Source: Microbacterium sp. H83 (GTDB lineage: Bacteria > Actinomycetota > Actinomycetes > Actinomycetales > Microbacteriaceae). Taken from it: DNA of 64,000 bases. The DNA lies in the NCBI RefSeq assembly GCF_001650405.1, contig NZ_LWCU01000013.1, positions 1-64,000 of the forward strand, given 5' to 3'. The position numbers were made by a program, and so were the translations under genes. Below are positions 9,591 to 19,038 of the stretch, piece after piece (position 1 is the first letter of the stretch; each line of letters starts with the position of its first letter). The notes beneath the pieces are model-generated. The model searched no databases. It had not been told where the DNA came from and was given only the letters and a program-made list of their open reading frames with translations.

Positions 9591-10946
9591 ATGTCGGGGA
9601 ACCTCAGCATCGAGCAGCTGGACGCCGGCATCGCCGCCGGCGAGATCGACACGGTGATCGTGGCCTTCGCCGACGCCCAGGGGCGTCTGGTCGGCAAACG
9701 CGTGTCGGCCCGGCTGTTCCAGGAGGACATCCTGCATCACGGTGCGGAGGCCTGCGACTACCTACTCTCGGTCGACGTCGACATGAACACGGTCGACGGG
9801 TATGCGATGTCGGGATGGGACCGCGGGTACGGCGACATGGTGCTGCGCCCGGATGCCGAGACGCTGCGCCGCATCCCGTGGCTGCCCGGCACGGCGCTCG
9901 TGATGGCCGACCTCGTCTGGCAGAACGGCGAGCCCGTCGGCCCGTCCCCGCGCGCGATCCTCGACCGGCAGCGCGACCGGCTCGCGGAACGCGGGTGGAC
10001 CGCGTACTCCGGCACCGAGCTCGAGTTCATCGTGTTCGAGAACACGTATCGCGACGCCTGGGCCCGACGCTACGAGGGACTCACGCCCGCTTCCGACTAC
10101 AACGTCGACTACAACCTGCTCGCCTCGACCCGCATGGAGCCGCTGCTGCGCGACATCCGCAACGGCATGGACGGAGCGGGGCTGTACTGCGAGGGCGTGA
10201 AGGGCGAGTGCAACCTCGGCCAGCAGGAGATCGCCTTCCGCTACGCCGAGGTGCGCGAGACGGCCGACCAGCACGCGATCTACAAGAACGGCGCCAAGGA
10301 GATCGCGGGGCAGCACGGGCAGGCGCTCACCTTCATGGCGAAGTTCAACGAGCGCGAGGGCAACAGCTGCCACATCCACCTGTCGCTGCGCGATGCGTCG
10401 GGCGCACCCGTGATGGCGGGGGAGGGAGAGCACGGGTTCAGCCCCGTCATGGAGCACTGGATCGCCGGCATCCTCGCGACGCTGCGCGAGTTCACCCTGC
10501 TGTTCGCGCCGAACATCAACTCCTACAAGCGCTTCGCGAAGGGCAGCTTCGCGCCCACCGGCGTGGCGTGGGGCATCGACAACCGCACCTGCGCCCTGCG
10601 GGTCGTCGGCTCGGGGTCCGCCCTCAGAGTCGAGAACCGCGTGCCGGGCGGCGACGTCAATCCGTACCTGGCGATCTCCGCGATCATCGCCGGCGGTCTG
10701 CACGGCATCGAGAACGAGCTGCCGCTGCCCGAGCGCTTCACCGGCAACGCCTACGAGGCCGGGGTCGACCACCTGCCGACGACGCTGCGGGAGGCCGCGC
10801 AGCTGTTCCGAGAGTCGACCGTCGCCCGCGCGGCGTTCGGCGACGACGTCGTCGAGCACTACCTCAACCAGGCGCGCATCGAGCTCGAGGCCTACGACGC
10901 CGCCGTCACCGACTGGGAGCGCATCCGTGGCTTCGAGCGCCTCTGA
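9591..10946 (+). CDS. Gamma-glutamylamide synthetase of the glutamine synthetase family (PuuA/GlnA3/GlnA4-like)
   Basis: 451 residues, glutamine synthetase fold: N-terminal beta-grasp segment, then catalytic domain with FMAKFNEREGNSCHIHLSL and the C-terminal signature RVENRVPGGDVNPYLA. True GlnA has a GDNGSGMHVHQS-type segment; the EREGNSCHIHLS form is typical of amine-glutamylating homologues (E. coli PuuA, Streptomyces GlnA3 for polyamines, GlnA4 for ethanolamine). It would use ATP to couple glutamate to an amine. The adjacent PuuD-like hydrolase and aldehyde dehydrogenase fit such a pathway, and the divergent ethanolamine-permease homologue favours ethanolamine or a small diamine. The exact substrate cannot be told from sequence. 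Confidence 0.87.
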   Translation: MSGNLSIEQLDAGIAAGEIDTVIVAFADAQGRLVGKRVSARLFQEDILHHGAEACDYLLSVDVDMNTVDGYAMSGWDRGYGDMVLRPDAETLRRIPWLPGTALVMADLVWQNGEPVGPSPRAILDRQRDRLAERGWTAYSGTELEFIVFENTYRDAWARRYEGLTPASDYNVDYNLLASTRMEPLLRDIRNGMDGAGLYCEGVKGECNLGQQEIAFRYAEVRETADQHAIYKNGAKEIAGQHGQALTFMAKFNEREGNSCHIHLSLRDASGAPVMAGEGEHGFSPVMEHWIAGILATLREFTLLFAPNINSYKRFAKGSFAPTGVAWGIDNRTCALRVVGSGSALRVENRVPGGDVNPYLAISAIIAGGLHGIENELPLPERFTGNAYEAGVDHLPTTLREAAQLFRESTVARAAFGDDVVEHYLNQARIELEAYDAAVTDWERIRGFERL

Positions 10947-11679
10947 CACCGCGCCGCTGATCGGCGTCACCACCTACCTCGAGCGTGCGCAGCAGGGGGT
11001 CTGGGACGTGCGGGCGGCGTTCCTCCCCGAGCAGTACCTGACGGGGGTCACCTCGTCGGGCGGCATCGCCCTGCTCCTCCCGCCGCAGGACCCGGATGCC
11101 GCGGACGCCGCGATCGCGGGCCTCGACGGTCTCGTGCTCTCGGGCGGAGCGGACGTCGCCCCCGAGCTGTACGGCGCCGATCGCCATCCGCTCACCGACC
11201 CGGCGCGCGTCGACCGCGACGCCTGGGAGCTCGCCCTGTTCCGGGCAGCCGAACGGCGCGGCATCCCGGTGCTCGCGATCTGCCGCGGACTGCAGCTCGT
11301 GAACGTCGCGCGCGGCGGCACGCTGCAACAGCACCTCCCGGAGTCGCTCGGCACCGAGAAGTACCGCATCGGCGGCGGAGTCTTCGCCGAGAACGACGTG
11401 GACGTCTCGACCGACACCCCGTTCGCGCAGATCATCGGAGAGACGGGGATGCGCGTGCACAGCTACCACCACCAGGGCGTCGACCGGCTGGGCGACGGCC
11501 TCGTCGCCGCCGCGCACTCCGACGACGGCCTCGTGCAGGCCGTCGTCGACACCTCCTCCGGCCACGTGGTCGGGGTGCAGTGGCATCCGGAGGAGAACGC
11601 CGAGGACCGTCGGCTGTTCGCCGACCTCATCGCCCAGTCCCGCGCCTTCGCCGCGCGGCGGAAGGAGGACGCCCGATGA
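10927..11679 (+). CDS. Class I glutamine amidotransferase-like gamma-glutamyl hydrolase (PuuD-like, peptidase C26)
   Basis: 250 residues from a GTG that lies inside the 3' end of the synthetase gene (20-nt overlap). Catalytic triad: Cys119 in ICRGLQLVN, His220 and Glu222 in VQWHPEE. In E. coli PuuD this family removes glutamate from gamma-glutamyl-GABA; here it would release the oxidised amine product and recycle glutamate. Its coupling to the synthetase directly upstream and an aldehyde dehydrogenase directly downstream strongly supports a gamma-glutamylated pathway. Confidence 0.88.
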   Translation: MASSASDTAPLIGVTTYLERAQQGVWDVRAAFLPEQYLTGVTSSGGIALLLPPQDPDAADAAIAGLDGLVLSGGADVAPELYGADRHPLTDPARVDRDAWELALFRAAERRGIPVLAICRGLQLVNVARGGTLQQHLPESLGTEKYRIGGGVFAENDVDVSTDTPFAQIIGETGMRVHSYHHQGVDRLGDGLVAAAHSDDGLVQAVVDTSSGHVVGVQWHPEENAEDRRLFADLIAQSRAFAARRKEDAR

Positions 11680-13034
11680 GCGCGTTCACAGTGATCGACC
11701 CGTCGACCGGAGCCGCGATCCGCGAGGTCGCCCGCGCGGGAGTCGGGGAGACGGATGCCGCGATCGCGCGCGCCGTCTCGGCCCAGCGCCGGTGGGCGGC
11801 GCTCGCCCCCGTCGCCCGGGCCGATGCGCTGCGCGCGTTCGCCCGCACGGTGGAGGCGGCGGTCGAGGAGCTCGCGCAGCTCGAGGTGCGGAACTCCGGG
11901 CATCCGATCGGCTCCGCGCGATGGGAGGCGGCGCACGTCGCGCAGGTGCTGAACTACTACTCGGCGGACCCCGAGCGGCTGTCCGGTCGGCAGATCCCGG
12001 TCGCCGGCGGTCTGGATGTGACCTTCCACGATCCGTACGGCGTGATCGGTGTGATCGTGCCGTGGAACTTCCCGATGACGATCGCCGCCTGGGCGTTCGC
12101 GCCCGCGCTCGCCGCAGGCAACGCCGTCGTGCTGAAGCCCGCAGAGCTCACCCCTCTCACCGCGATCCGGCTCGGCGAGCTCGCCCTCGAAGCGGGGCTT
12201 CCCGAGGGACTCTTCGAGGTCGTCACCGGATCGGGCTCGGTCGTCGGTCAGCGTCTCGTCGAGCATCCGGATGTGCGCAAGGTCGTCTTCACCGGCTCCA
12301 CGGAGGTCGGGATCGGGGTCGCCGCCGGATGCGCCCGCGCCCTCAAGCCCGTGACTCTCGAGCTCGGCGGCAAGAGCGCCAACATCGTCTTCGAGGACGC
12401 CGATCTCGAGAAGGCTGCGGCCGCCGTCCCGGGATCGGTGTTCGACAATGCCGGCCAGGACTGCTGCGCCCGCAGTCGCCTGCTCGTGCAGCGCTCGGTG
12501 TACGACCGGTTCCTCGAGCTGCTCGAGCCCGCGGTCTCGGCGTGGCGCGTCGGCGACCCGTCGCACACGGACACCGACATGGGTCCGCTCATCTCGGCCG
12601 GGCACCGCGACACCGTCGCGTCGTTCCTCGACGGCGCCGACATCGCGTTCCGGGGCACCGCTCCGACGGGGGACGGATTCTGGATGGCGCCGGCCGTGGT
12701 GCTCGCGCAGCCCGGCGACCGCATCGCTCAGCAGGAGGTCTTCGGCCCCGTGGTCGCCGTTCTGCCGTTCGAGGACGAGGCCGATGCGATCCGGCTGGCG
12801 AACGACACGATCTACGGGCTCGCCGGGTCGATCTGGACCGAGAGCCTCGGCCGGGCGGTGCGTGTCTCGCGCGGAGTCCAGAGCGGCGTGCTGTCGGTGA
12901 ACTCGCACTCGTCGGTGCGCTACGCCACCCCGTTCGGCGGCATGAAGGCCTCGGGTCTCGGGCGCGAGCTCGGACCGGACGCCGCCGAGCACTTCACCGA
13001 GACCAAGAACGTGTTCTTCGCGACCGACGACTGA
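11676..13034 (+). CDS. NAD(P)-dependent aldehyde dehydrogenase
   Basis: 452 residues. Motifs include PWNFPMTIAAWAFAPALAAGN, KPAELTPLTA, FTGSTEVG and LELGGKSANIVFEDAD with the general-base Glu. The catalytic cysteine is Cys263 in AGQDCCARSR (a Cys-Cys pair), and EVFGPVV is present. It overlaps the hydrolase stop by 4 nt (ATGA). At 452 residues it is a little shorter than the usual 475-500, mostly at the N terminus. In this context it would oxidise a gamma-glutamyl-aminoaldehyde or other amine-derived aldehyde (PuuC-like role, inferred). Confidence 0.92.
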   Translation: MSAFTVIDPSTGAAIREVARAGVGETDAAIARAVSAQRRWAALAPVARADALRAFARTVEAAVEELAQLEVRNSGHPIGSARWEAAHVAQVLNYYSADPERLSGRQIPVAGGLDVTFHDPYGVIGVIVPWNFPMTIAAWAFAPALAAGNAVVLKPAELTPLTAIRLGELALEAGLPEGLFEVVTGSGSVVGQRLVEHPDVRKVVFTGSTEVGIGVAAGCARALKPVTLELGGKSANIVFEDADLEKAAAAVPGSVFDNAGQDCCARSRLLVQRSVYDRFLELLEPAVSAWRVGDPSHTDTDMGPLISAGHRDTVASFLDGADIAFRGTAPTGDGFWMAPAVVLAQPGDRIAQQEVFGPVVAVLPFEDEADAIRLANDTIYGLAGSIWTESLGRAVRVSRGVQSGVLSVNSHSSVRYATPFGGMKASGLGRELGPDAAEHFTETKNVFFATDD

Positions 13035-13080
13035 CCGCGACACCTCCTTCCCGCATCCCACCCTGCAACGGAGTACCCAC

Positions 13081-13860
13081 ATGAGCATCGATCTGACCCA
13101 GCGACTGAAGGACCGCGTCGCCATCATCACCGGCGGAGCGAGCGGCATCGGCTTCGCGACCGCCCAGCGCTTCGCCGCGGAGGGGGCCTTCGTCGTCATC
13201 GCCGACGTCGACCCCGCGACCGGCGAGAAGGCCGCCGCGGAGGTGGGCGGTGCGTTCCGTCCCGTCGACGTCGCGGACGAGACGAAGGTGAACACGCTGT
13301 TCGACGGCGTCGCCGAGGAGTTCGGCCGCATCGACATCGCGTTCAACAACGCCGGGATCTCGCCGGCCGACGACGACTCCATCGAGACCACCGAGCTCCC
13401 CGCGTGGGACCGCGTGCAGGACGTGAATCTCAAGAGCGTCTACCTCTGCAGCCGAGCCGCCCTGCGGCACATGGTGCGGGCAGGTCGCGGGTCGATCATC
13501 AACACCGCGTCGTTCGTCGCACTGCTGGGGTCGGCCACCTCGCAGATCAGCTACACCGCGTCGAAGGGCGGCGTGCTGGCGATGTCGCGCGAGCTCGGGG
13601 TGCAGTTCGCCCGTCAGGGCGTGCGGGTCAACGCGCTCTGCCCCGGGCCGGTGAACACTCCGCTGCTGCAGGAGCTCTTTGCGAAGGATCCCGATCGGGC
13701 GCAGCGTCGCCTCGTGCACGTGCCGATGGGGCGATTCGCCGAACCGTCGGAGCTCGCCGCGGCCGTGGCGTTCCTCGCGTCGGACGACTCGTCGTTCATC
13801 ACCGCGAGCGCCTTCGTCGTCGACGGCGGCATCACGAACGCCTACGTCACCCCGCTGTGA
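13081..13860 (+). CDS. Short-chain dehydrogenase/reductase
   Basis: 259-residue classical SDR. Rossmann motif TGGASGIGFA near the N terminus, NNAG motif, catalytic Tyr158 and Lys162 in ISYTASKGG, and the PG motif at LCPGPVNTP. Separated from the aldehyde dehydrogenase by 46 bp with no clear terminator, so probably the same transcript. Substrate is unknown; in this cluster it may handle an amino-alcohol, a hydroxy acid or a semialdehyde. Confidence 0.92.
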   Translation: MSIDLTQRLKDRVAIITGGASGIGFATAQRFAAEGAFVVIADVDPATGEKAAAEVGGAFRPVDVADETKVNTLFDGVAEEFGRIDIAFNNAGISPADDDSIETTELPAWDRVQDVNLKSVYLCSRAALRHMVRAGRGSIINTASFVALLGSATSQISYTASKGGVLAMSRELGVQFARQGVRVNALCPGPVNTPLLQELFAKDPDRAQRRLVHVPMGRFAEPSELAAAVAFLASDDSSFITASAFVVDGGITNAYVTPL

Positions 13861-13894
13861 AGCGGGATCATGTCGCTGTGACAGGCTGAGACGC

Positions 13895-14623
13895 ATGAGC
13901 GAGCACCCGAGCGACGGCGATCTCGTCGAGGTGCGTCGCGCGGTCTATCGTCCGCTGCGCCGGGGCAACGCCCTGGAGGATGCCGTCGCCCGCCTGGTGC
14001 AGACCATCCGCCTCGGCGTGGTGGCGCCGGGGGAGTCGCTGCCGCCGGAGCGCGAGCTCGCCGCGTCCTTCGGAGTGAGTCGCGACACCGTGCGCGAGGC
14101 CATCCGGGAGCTCGCGGACACCGGCTATCTCGTCCCCAAGCGCGGTCGGTACGGCGGCACGTTCGTCGCCGACCCACTCCCGCAGCCCGCGGACGACGGA
14201 GCGGTGACCGTGCAGGAGATCGACGACGTGCTCGGGCTCCGCCGGGTGCTCGAGACCGGCGCCGCGCGCGCCGCTGCGGGCCGTCCGCTGGATGCCGCGA
14301 CCCGGGCCGACCTCTGGGCGCGGCACGAGGCGGCGCTGCCGGCCGGCCCGGAGGAGTACCGGCGCCTCGACACGCTGCTGCACCTCGCGATCGCCGAGGC
14401 CGCCGGCATCCCGTCGCTGGTCGCACTCGTCGCCGAGAACCGCGCCGACGTCAACGCGTGGCTCGACACCTTCCCGCTCCTGCCGAGGAACATCCAGCAC
14501 TCCGGCGAGCAGCACGAGAGCATCGTCACGGCGATCCTGGCCGGTCGGCCGGATGCCGCGGAGGCCGCCATGCGCGACCACCTGGCCGGGTCCGAGGCGC
14601 TGCTGCGCGGATTCCTGATCTAG
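13895..14623 (+). CDS. FadR/GntR family transcriptional regulator
   Basis: 242 residues. N-terminal GntR winged HTH (about residues 30-95; PPERELAASFGVSRDTVREAI is the recognition-helix region). A C-terminal FCD ligand-binding domain follows, with LGLRRVLETGAA and repeated acidic/His positions such as LDTLLHLAIAEA. Last gene of the rightward run from 9591; likely local regulator of the amine cluster, possibly through the dyad at 9506-9521. Its TAG stop shares the CTAG palindrome with the stop of the convergent aminotransferase gene. The long ORF upstream in this frame is antisense noise within the SDR gene. Confidence 0.9.
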   Translation: MSEHPSDGDLVEVRRAVYRPLRRGNALEDAVARLVQTIRLGVVAPGESLPPERELAASFGVSRDTVREAIRELADTGYLVPKRGRYGGTFVADPLPQPADDGAVTVQEIDDVLGLRRVLETGAARAAAGRPLDAATRADLWARHEAALPAGPEEYRRLDTLLHLAIAEAAGIPSLVALVAENRADVNAWLDTFPLLPRNIQHSGEQHESIVTAILAGRPDAAEAAMRDHLAGSEALLRGFLI

Positions 14624-16008
14624 CCGGCGGCGTGCGCGTCGGCGACGGCGAGAGCCTCGTCGATCACGGAGAGGCCGCGCACGAGCTCGTCCTCCTCGAT
14701 CACGAGCGGCGGCGCCACGTGCACGCGATTGAAGTGCGTGAACGGCCAGACGCCCGCCTTCTTGGCGGCGGCGGCGAAGGCGGCGACAGGCGCGGCATCC
14801 GGCCCGCTGGCGTTGAAGGGCACGAGCGGCTCGCGCGTCTCCCTGTCGCGCACGAGCTCGACCGCCCAGAAGAGGCCGCGCCCGCGCACCTCTCCCACGC
14901 TCGGGTGCGTGTCGGCCCAGCGCCGCAGCGTCGGCTCGACGACGCGCTCGCCGAGGTCGCGCACGCGCTCGAGGATGCCGTCGCGCCGGAAGACCTCGAA
15001 CGTGGCCACACCTGCGGCGCACGCGAGCGGGTGGCCCGAGTAGGTGAGCCCGCCCGCGAACGGCGTCGTGTCGAACGCCCGGGCGACGCGCTCGGATATC
15101 ACGACGCCGCCGAGCGGGACGTAGCCGGAGTTCACGCCCTTCGCGAAGGTGATGAGGTCGGGGCGGCCGTCGTAGGCGTCGATGCCGAACCACTCTCCGA
15201 GGCGGCCGAAGCCGACCATGACCTCATCCGCGATGTAGAGGATGCCGTAGCGGTCGCACAGCTCGCGCACGCCTCGCAGGTAGCCGGGCGGCGGCACGAG
15301 CACGCCGTTCGTGCCGACGACGGTCTCGATGATGATCGCCGCGATCGTCTGCGGTCCCTCGAGCTGGATCGTCTGCTCGAGGTGCGCGAGCGCGCGCTCG
15401 GACTCCTGCTCCGGTGTCTCGGCGTGGAACGGCGAGCGGTACAGGTACGGCCCGAAGAAGCGCACGGCGCCGGAGTCCGGCGTCCCGTTCGCCCATCGCC
15501 GCGGATCGCCCGTCAGCGAGATGGCGGTCGAGGTGGAGCCGTGGTAGCTGCGGTACATCGACAGCACCTTGTGCCGGCCCGTCGACTGGCGGGCCATGCG
15601 CACGGCGTACTCGTTCGCCTCGGCCCCGCCGTTCGTGAAGAACACCTTCTCGAAGCCCTCCGGGGCGACCTCGACGATGAGGCGGGCGAGCTCGCCGCGC
15701 ACGTCGTTCGCGATCGCCGGCTGGATCGTCGTGAGTCTCCCCGCCTGCTGCTGGATGGCGGCGACGAGGTCGGGATGCTGGTGCCCGAGGTTGAGGTTCA
15801 CGAGCTGGCTCGAGAAGTCGAGGTAGGCGTTGCCCTCGTAATCCCAGAACGTCGACCCCTTGCCGGTTGCGACGGGGAGCGGATCGATGAGCCCCTGCGC
15901 GCTCCACGAGTGGAACACGTGTCCGCGGTCGTCCGCGCGGACCTGCGCCTCCGCCTCGGGTGCCGGCAGCGGGTGGGAGACGCCGTGGCGGTCGGTGAAG
16001 TTCGTCAT
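14620..16008 (-). CDS. Class III PLP-dependent aminotransferase
   Basis: 462 residues. PLP lysine is Lys290 in FAKGVNSGYVPLGGV; conserved FTNGGAEANEYAVRMAR, YRSYHGSTSTAISLTGD and ADEVMVGFGR (cofactor Asp) are all present. Class III enzymes move amino groups from omega-amino acids, GABA or diamines to pyruvate or 2-oxoglutarate. The start at 16008 (MTNFTDRHG) is chosen because GGAGG lies a few bases upstream. It is downstream of the semialdehyde dehydrogenase (19-bp gap), so its product could pass to that enzyme. Exact substrate unknown; an omega-amino acid or putrescine is plausible. Confidence 0.9.
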   Translation of the reverse strand: MTNFTDRHGVSHPLPAPEAEAQVRADDRGHVFHSWSAQGLIDPLPVATGKGSTFWDYEGNAYLDFSSQLVNLNLGHQHPDLVAAIQQQAGRLTTIQPAIANDVRGELARLIVEVAPEGFEKVFFTNGGAEANEYAVRMARQSTGRHKVLSMYRSYHGSTSTAISLTGDPRRWANGTPDSGAVRFFGPYLYRSPFHAETPEQESERALAHLEQTIQLEGPQTIAAIIIETVVGTNGVLVPPPGYLRGVRELCDRYGILYIADEVMVGFGRLGEWFGIDAYDGRPDLITFAKGVNSGYVPLGGVVISERVARAFDTTPFAGGLTYSGHPLACAAGVATFEVFRRDGILERVRDLGERVVEPTLRRWADTHPSVGEVRGRGLFWAVELVRDRETREPLVPFNASGPDAAPVAAFAAAAKKAGVWPFTHFNRVHVAPPLVIEEDELVRGLSVIDEALAVADAHAAG

Positions 16009-16027
16009 GTCTCGGTGCCTCCGCTGC

Positions 16028-17512
16028 TCAGTGGTTGCTCGGGAAGCCCAGGTCGATCTGCGAGGGCGTGTGATCGGGCCAGCGCGTGGTGACCACCTTC
16101 GACCGAGTGTAGAAGTGCACGGACTCCGGTCCGTAGATGTGCGCGTCACCGAACAGCGAATCCTTCCAGCCGCCGAACGAGTACGCGCCGACGGGCACGG
16201 GGATCGGCACGTTCACGCCGACCATGCCGACCTCGATGTCGAACTCGTACTGCCGTGCGGTTCCGCCGTCTCGCGTGAAGATCGCCGTGCCGTTGCCGTA
16301 GGCGTTGGCGTTCACGAGATCGACGGCCTCCGCGTACGAGTCGACCCGCACGACGCTCAGCACCGGGCCGAAGATCTCGTCGTCATAGACGGACATGCCG
16401 GGCGCGACCCGGTCGATGAGCGACACCCCGATGAAGAACCCGTCGGAGTCGAACCGCTTCTGCGTGCCGTCGACGACGACCGCGGCTCCCTCGGACGCCG
16501 CGCCCGTCACGTACGACGCGACGCGGTCGCGGTGCTCGCGGCTGATGAGCGGACCCATCTCGCTGGCGGCGTCCGTGCCGGGGCCGATCACGAGTCCGTC
16601 GATGCGCGCGGCGATCGCCGCGACCAGGTCGTCCGCGATGTCGCCCACGGCGACCAGCACCGAGACCGCCATGCAGCGCTCTCCGGCCGACCCGTAGGCG
16701 GCGGACACGGCGGCATCCGCGGCCGCGTCGATGTCGGCATCCGGCATCACGACCATGTGGTTCTTCGCGCCGCCGAGCGCCTGCACCCGCTTGCCGGCCG
16801 CTGCGGCGCGCTGGTAGATCGAGCGGGCGATGGGGGTCGAGCCGACGAAGCTCACCGCGTTCACGCGCGGCGAGTCGAGCAGGGCGTCGACGGCCTCCTT
16901 GTCGCCGTGCACGACGTTGAGCACGCCGTCGGGCAGCCCCGCCTCCTGGAACAGCCTCGCGAGCCAGATCGCGGCCGACGGGTCCTTCTCGCTGGGCTTG
17001 AGCACGACGGTGTTGCCGCACGCGATCGCCGAGGCCACCATCCACAGCGGCACCATCACGGGGAAGTTGAACGGGGTGATCGCCGCGACGACCCCGACCG
17101 GCTGCTTGACGGAGTGCACGTCGACGCCTCGGGACACCTGCTCGCTCCGCTCGCCTTTGAGTAGGTGCACGAGTCCGGCCGCGAACTCCACGTTCTCGAT
17201 GCCGCGAGAGACCTCGCCCGCGGCATCCGACAGCACCTTGCCGTGCTCGGAGGTCACGATCGCGGCGAGCTCGGGCGTGCGGTCCTTGAGCAGCTGACGG
17301 AGTCGGAAGAACACGTCGGCGCGCTTGATGACGCTGGTCTCGCGCCACCCGGGCAGGGCGGCGGCGGCCGCCGCGACGGCCTCATCGACCTCGGCCGCCG
17401 ACGCCAGCGCGACATGCCGGGCGACCGCGCCGGTGGCGGGGTCGAACACCTCGCCGGTGCGGGCGGCCTCGGCGCGCTCGGCGCCGTTGATGAAGTGACG
17501 GACGGTGTCCAC
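16028..17512 (-). CDS. mmsA: CoA-acylating (methyl)malonate-semialdehyde dehydrogenase
   Basis: 494 residues, the family's usual length. Recognised by ITPFNFPVMVPLWM, KPSEKDPSAA, the nucleophile Cys280 in GSAGERCMAVSV, and the C-terminal segment GWKDSLFGDAHIYGPE, typical of MmsA/IolA. It converts malonate or methylmalonate semialdehyde plus CoA and NAD+ to acetyl- or propionyl-CoA. Start GTG at 17512 has an excellent GAAGGAG Shine-Dalgarno at about 17517-17523; the ORF continuing far upstream has no homology. Between two omega-aminotransferase genes this suggests beta-alanine or related omega-amino acid breakdown. Confidence 0.92.
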   Translation of the reverse strand: MDTVRHFINGAERAEAARTGEVFDPATGAVARHVALASAAEVDEAVAAAAAALPGWRETSVIKRADVFFRLRQLLKDRTPELAAIVTSEHGKVLSDAAGEVSRGIENVEFAAGLVHLLKGERSEQVSRGVDVHSVKQPVGVVAAITPFNFPVMVPLWMVASAIACGNTVVLKPSEKDPSAAIWLARLFQEAGLPDGVLNVVHGDKEAVDALLDSPRVNAVSFVGSTPIARSIYQRAAAAGKRVQALGGAKNHMVVMPDADIDAAADAAVSAAYGSAGERCMAVSVLVAVGDIADDLVAAIAARIDGLVIGPGTDAASEMGPLISREHRDRVASYVTGAASEGAAVVVDGTQKRFDSDGFFIGVSLIDRVAPGMSVYDDEIFGPVLSVVRVDSYAEAVDLVNANAYGNGTAIFTRDGGTARQYEFDIEVGMVGVNVPIPVPVGAYSFGGWKDSLFGDAHIYGPESVHFYTRSKVVTTRWPDHTPSQIDLGFPSNH

Positions 17513-17564
17513 GGTTCTCCTTCGAAGGGGGTGTGCGGGGGTGGAGCGCAGGTGCTGTTCCGTT

Positions 17565-17635
17565 CCGGGGGCCGACACGCCACGCGGCGGACGCGCGGAC
17601 GCGACGCATCCGACCGTCGGTGTGTCGGCCCCCGG
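17565..17635 (-). promoter_or_regulatory. 14-bp perfect inverted repeat between aminotransferase and mmsA genes
   Basis: CCGGGGGCCGACAC (17565-17578) pairs with GTGTCGGCCCCCGG (17622-17635), leaving a 43-nt GC-rich loop that can itself fold. It begins 9 bases after the aminotransferase stop and ends about 50 bases before the mmsA start, on the leftward transcript. A partial terminator, attenuator or RNA-processing hairpin tuning mmsA relative to the upstream genes is inferred. Confidence 0.55.
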
Positions 17636-17643
17636 AGTGGGCG

Positions 17644-19038
17644 TCAGAGGACCGACTGCGCCTCGGTCAGCACGCCGCGCAGGATCTGGCCGATCTCGCG
17701 GAACTCCGCCGGGCCGACCGTGAGCGGCGGCGCCAGCTGGATCACGGGGTCGCCGCGGTCGTCGGCGCGGCAGTACAGGCCGGCCTCGAACAGCGCGGGG
17801 GAGAGGAAGCCGCGCAGCAGGCGTTCGGACTCCGCGTCGTCGAAGGTCTCGCGCGTCGCGGTGTCCTTCACGAGCTCGATGCCGAAGAAGTAGCCGTCGC
17901 CGCGCACGTCTCCGACGATCGGGAGGTCGAGGAGCTTCTCGAGCTCCGCGCGGAACAGCGGCGAGTTCTCGCGGACGTGGGCGTTGAGGCCCTCCTCGTC
18001 GAAGATGGCCAGGTTCTCGAGGGCGACGGCCGCCGAGACCGGGTGCCCCCCGAAGGTGTACCCGTGCGGGAACGACACGTCGCCGTGCGAGAAGGGCTCG
18101 TAGATGCGGTCGCTGACGATGGTCGCGCCGATCGGCGAGTATCCGCTGGTCATGCCCTTCGCGCACGTGATCATGTCGGGCACGTAGCCGAGCCCCGTGC
18201 AGGCGAACGTGTGTCCCAGCCGTCCGAACGCGCAGATGACCTCGTCCGAGACGAGCAGCACGTCGTGCCGGTCGCAGATCTCACGGACGCGGGCGAAGTA
18301 CCCGGGGGGCGGCGGGAAGCATCCGCCCGAGTTCTGCACCGGCTCGAGGAAGACCGCCGCGACCGTGTCGGCGCCTTCGAAGAGGATCATCTCCTCGATG
18401 CGGTCGGCCGCCCAGCGCCCGAAGGCCTCGAGATCGTCGCTCGGGGCGCCCATCTCGGCGGCGCGGTAGAAGTTCGTGTTCGGCACCCGGAAACCTCCGG
18501 GCGTGACGGGCTCGAACATCGCCTTCATCGCCGGGATGCCGGTGATCGCGAGCGCACCCTGCGGGGTGCCGTGGTACGCCACCGAGCGCGAGATGACCTT
18601 GTGCTTGGCGGGCTTGCCCTGCAGCTTCCAGTAGTGCTTCGCGAGCTTGAACGCGGTCTCGACCGCCTCGCCGCCGCCGGTCGAGAAGAACACCCGGTTC
18701 AGGTCGCCAGGGGCCTCGGCGGCGAGCCGGTCGGCGAGCTCGATCGCCGCCGGATGCGCGTACGACCACAGGGGGAAGAACGACAGCTCGGATGCCTGCG
18801 CCGCGGCGGCCTCGGCGAGCCGTCGCCGACCATGACCGGCGTTCACGACGAAGAGCCCGGCGAGCCCGTCGATGTACTCCTTGCCCTTCGCATCCCAGAT
18901 GCGGTGCCCGTCGCCCTTGACGATGATCGGCACGCCGCTCTTCTCCATCGTCGACTGGCGCGTGAAGTGCATCCAGAGGTGATCCTTGGCCATCGCCTGC
19001 AGCTCGGCCTCGGACGGAGTGGTGCGGTGCGTGCTCAT
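17644..19038 (-). CDS. Class III PLP-dependent aminotransferase, omega-amino acid/diamine type
   Basis: 464 residues. PLP lysine Lys294 in CAKGMTSGYSPIGA, VFFSTGGGEAVETAFKLAK for phosphate binding, SDEVICAFGR for the cofactor Asp. The N-terminal segment DHLWMHFTRQ resembles putrescine/beta-alanine:pyruvate aminotransferases of actinobacteria. Translationally coupled to the Lrp gene upstream (4-nt overlap) and followed by mmsA. A transaminase feeding malonate semialdehyde to MmsA is a natural reading (inference). It differs clearly in sequence from the aminotransferase at 14620, so the pair is not a recent duplication. Confidence 0.9.
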   Translation of the reverse strand: MSTHRTTPSEAELQAMAKDHLWMHFTRQSTMEKSGVPIIVKGDGHRIWDAKGKEYIDGLAGLFVVNAGHGRRRLAEAAAAQASELSFFPLWSYAHPAAIELADRLAAEAPGDLNRVFFSTGGGEAVETAFKLAKHYWKLQGKPAKHKVISRSVAYHGTPQGALAITGIPAMKAMFEPVTPGGFRVPNTNFYRAAEMGAPSDDLEAFGRWAADRIEEMILFEGADTVAAVFLEPVQNSGGCFPPPPGYFARVREICDRHDVLLVSDEVICAFGRLGHTFACTGLGYVPDMITCAKGMTSGYSPIGATIVSDRIYEPFSHGDVSFPHGYTFGGHPVSAAVALENLAIFDEEGLNAHVRENSPLFRAELEKLLDLPIVGDVRGDGYFFGIELVKDTATRETFDDAESERLLRGFLSPALFEAGLYCRADDRGDPVIQLAPPLTVGPAEFREIGQILRGVLTEAQSVL

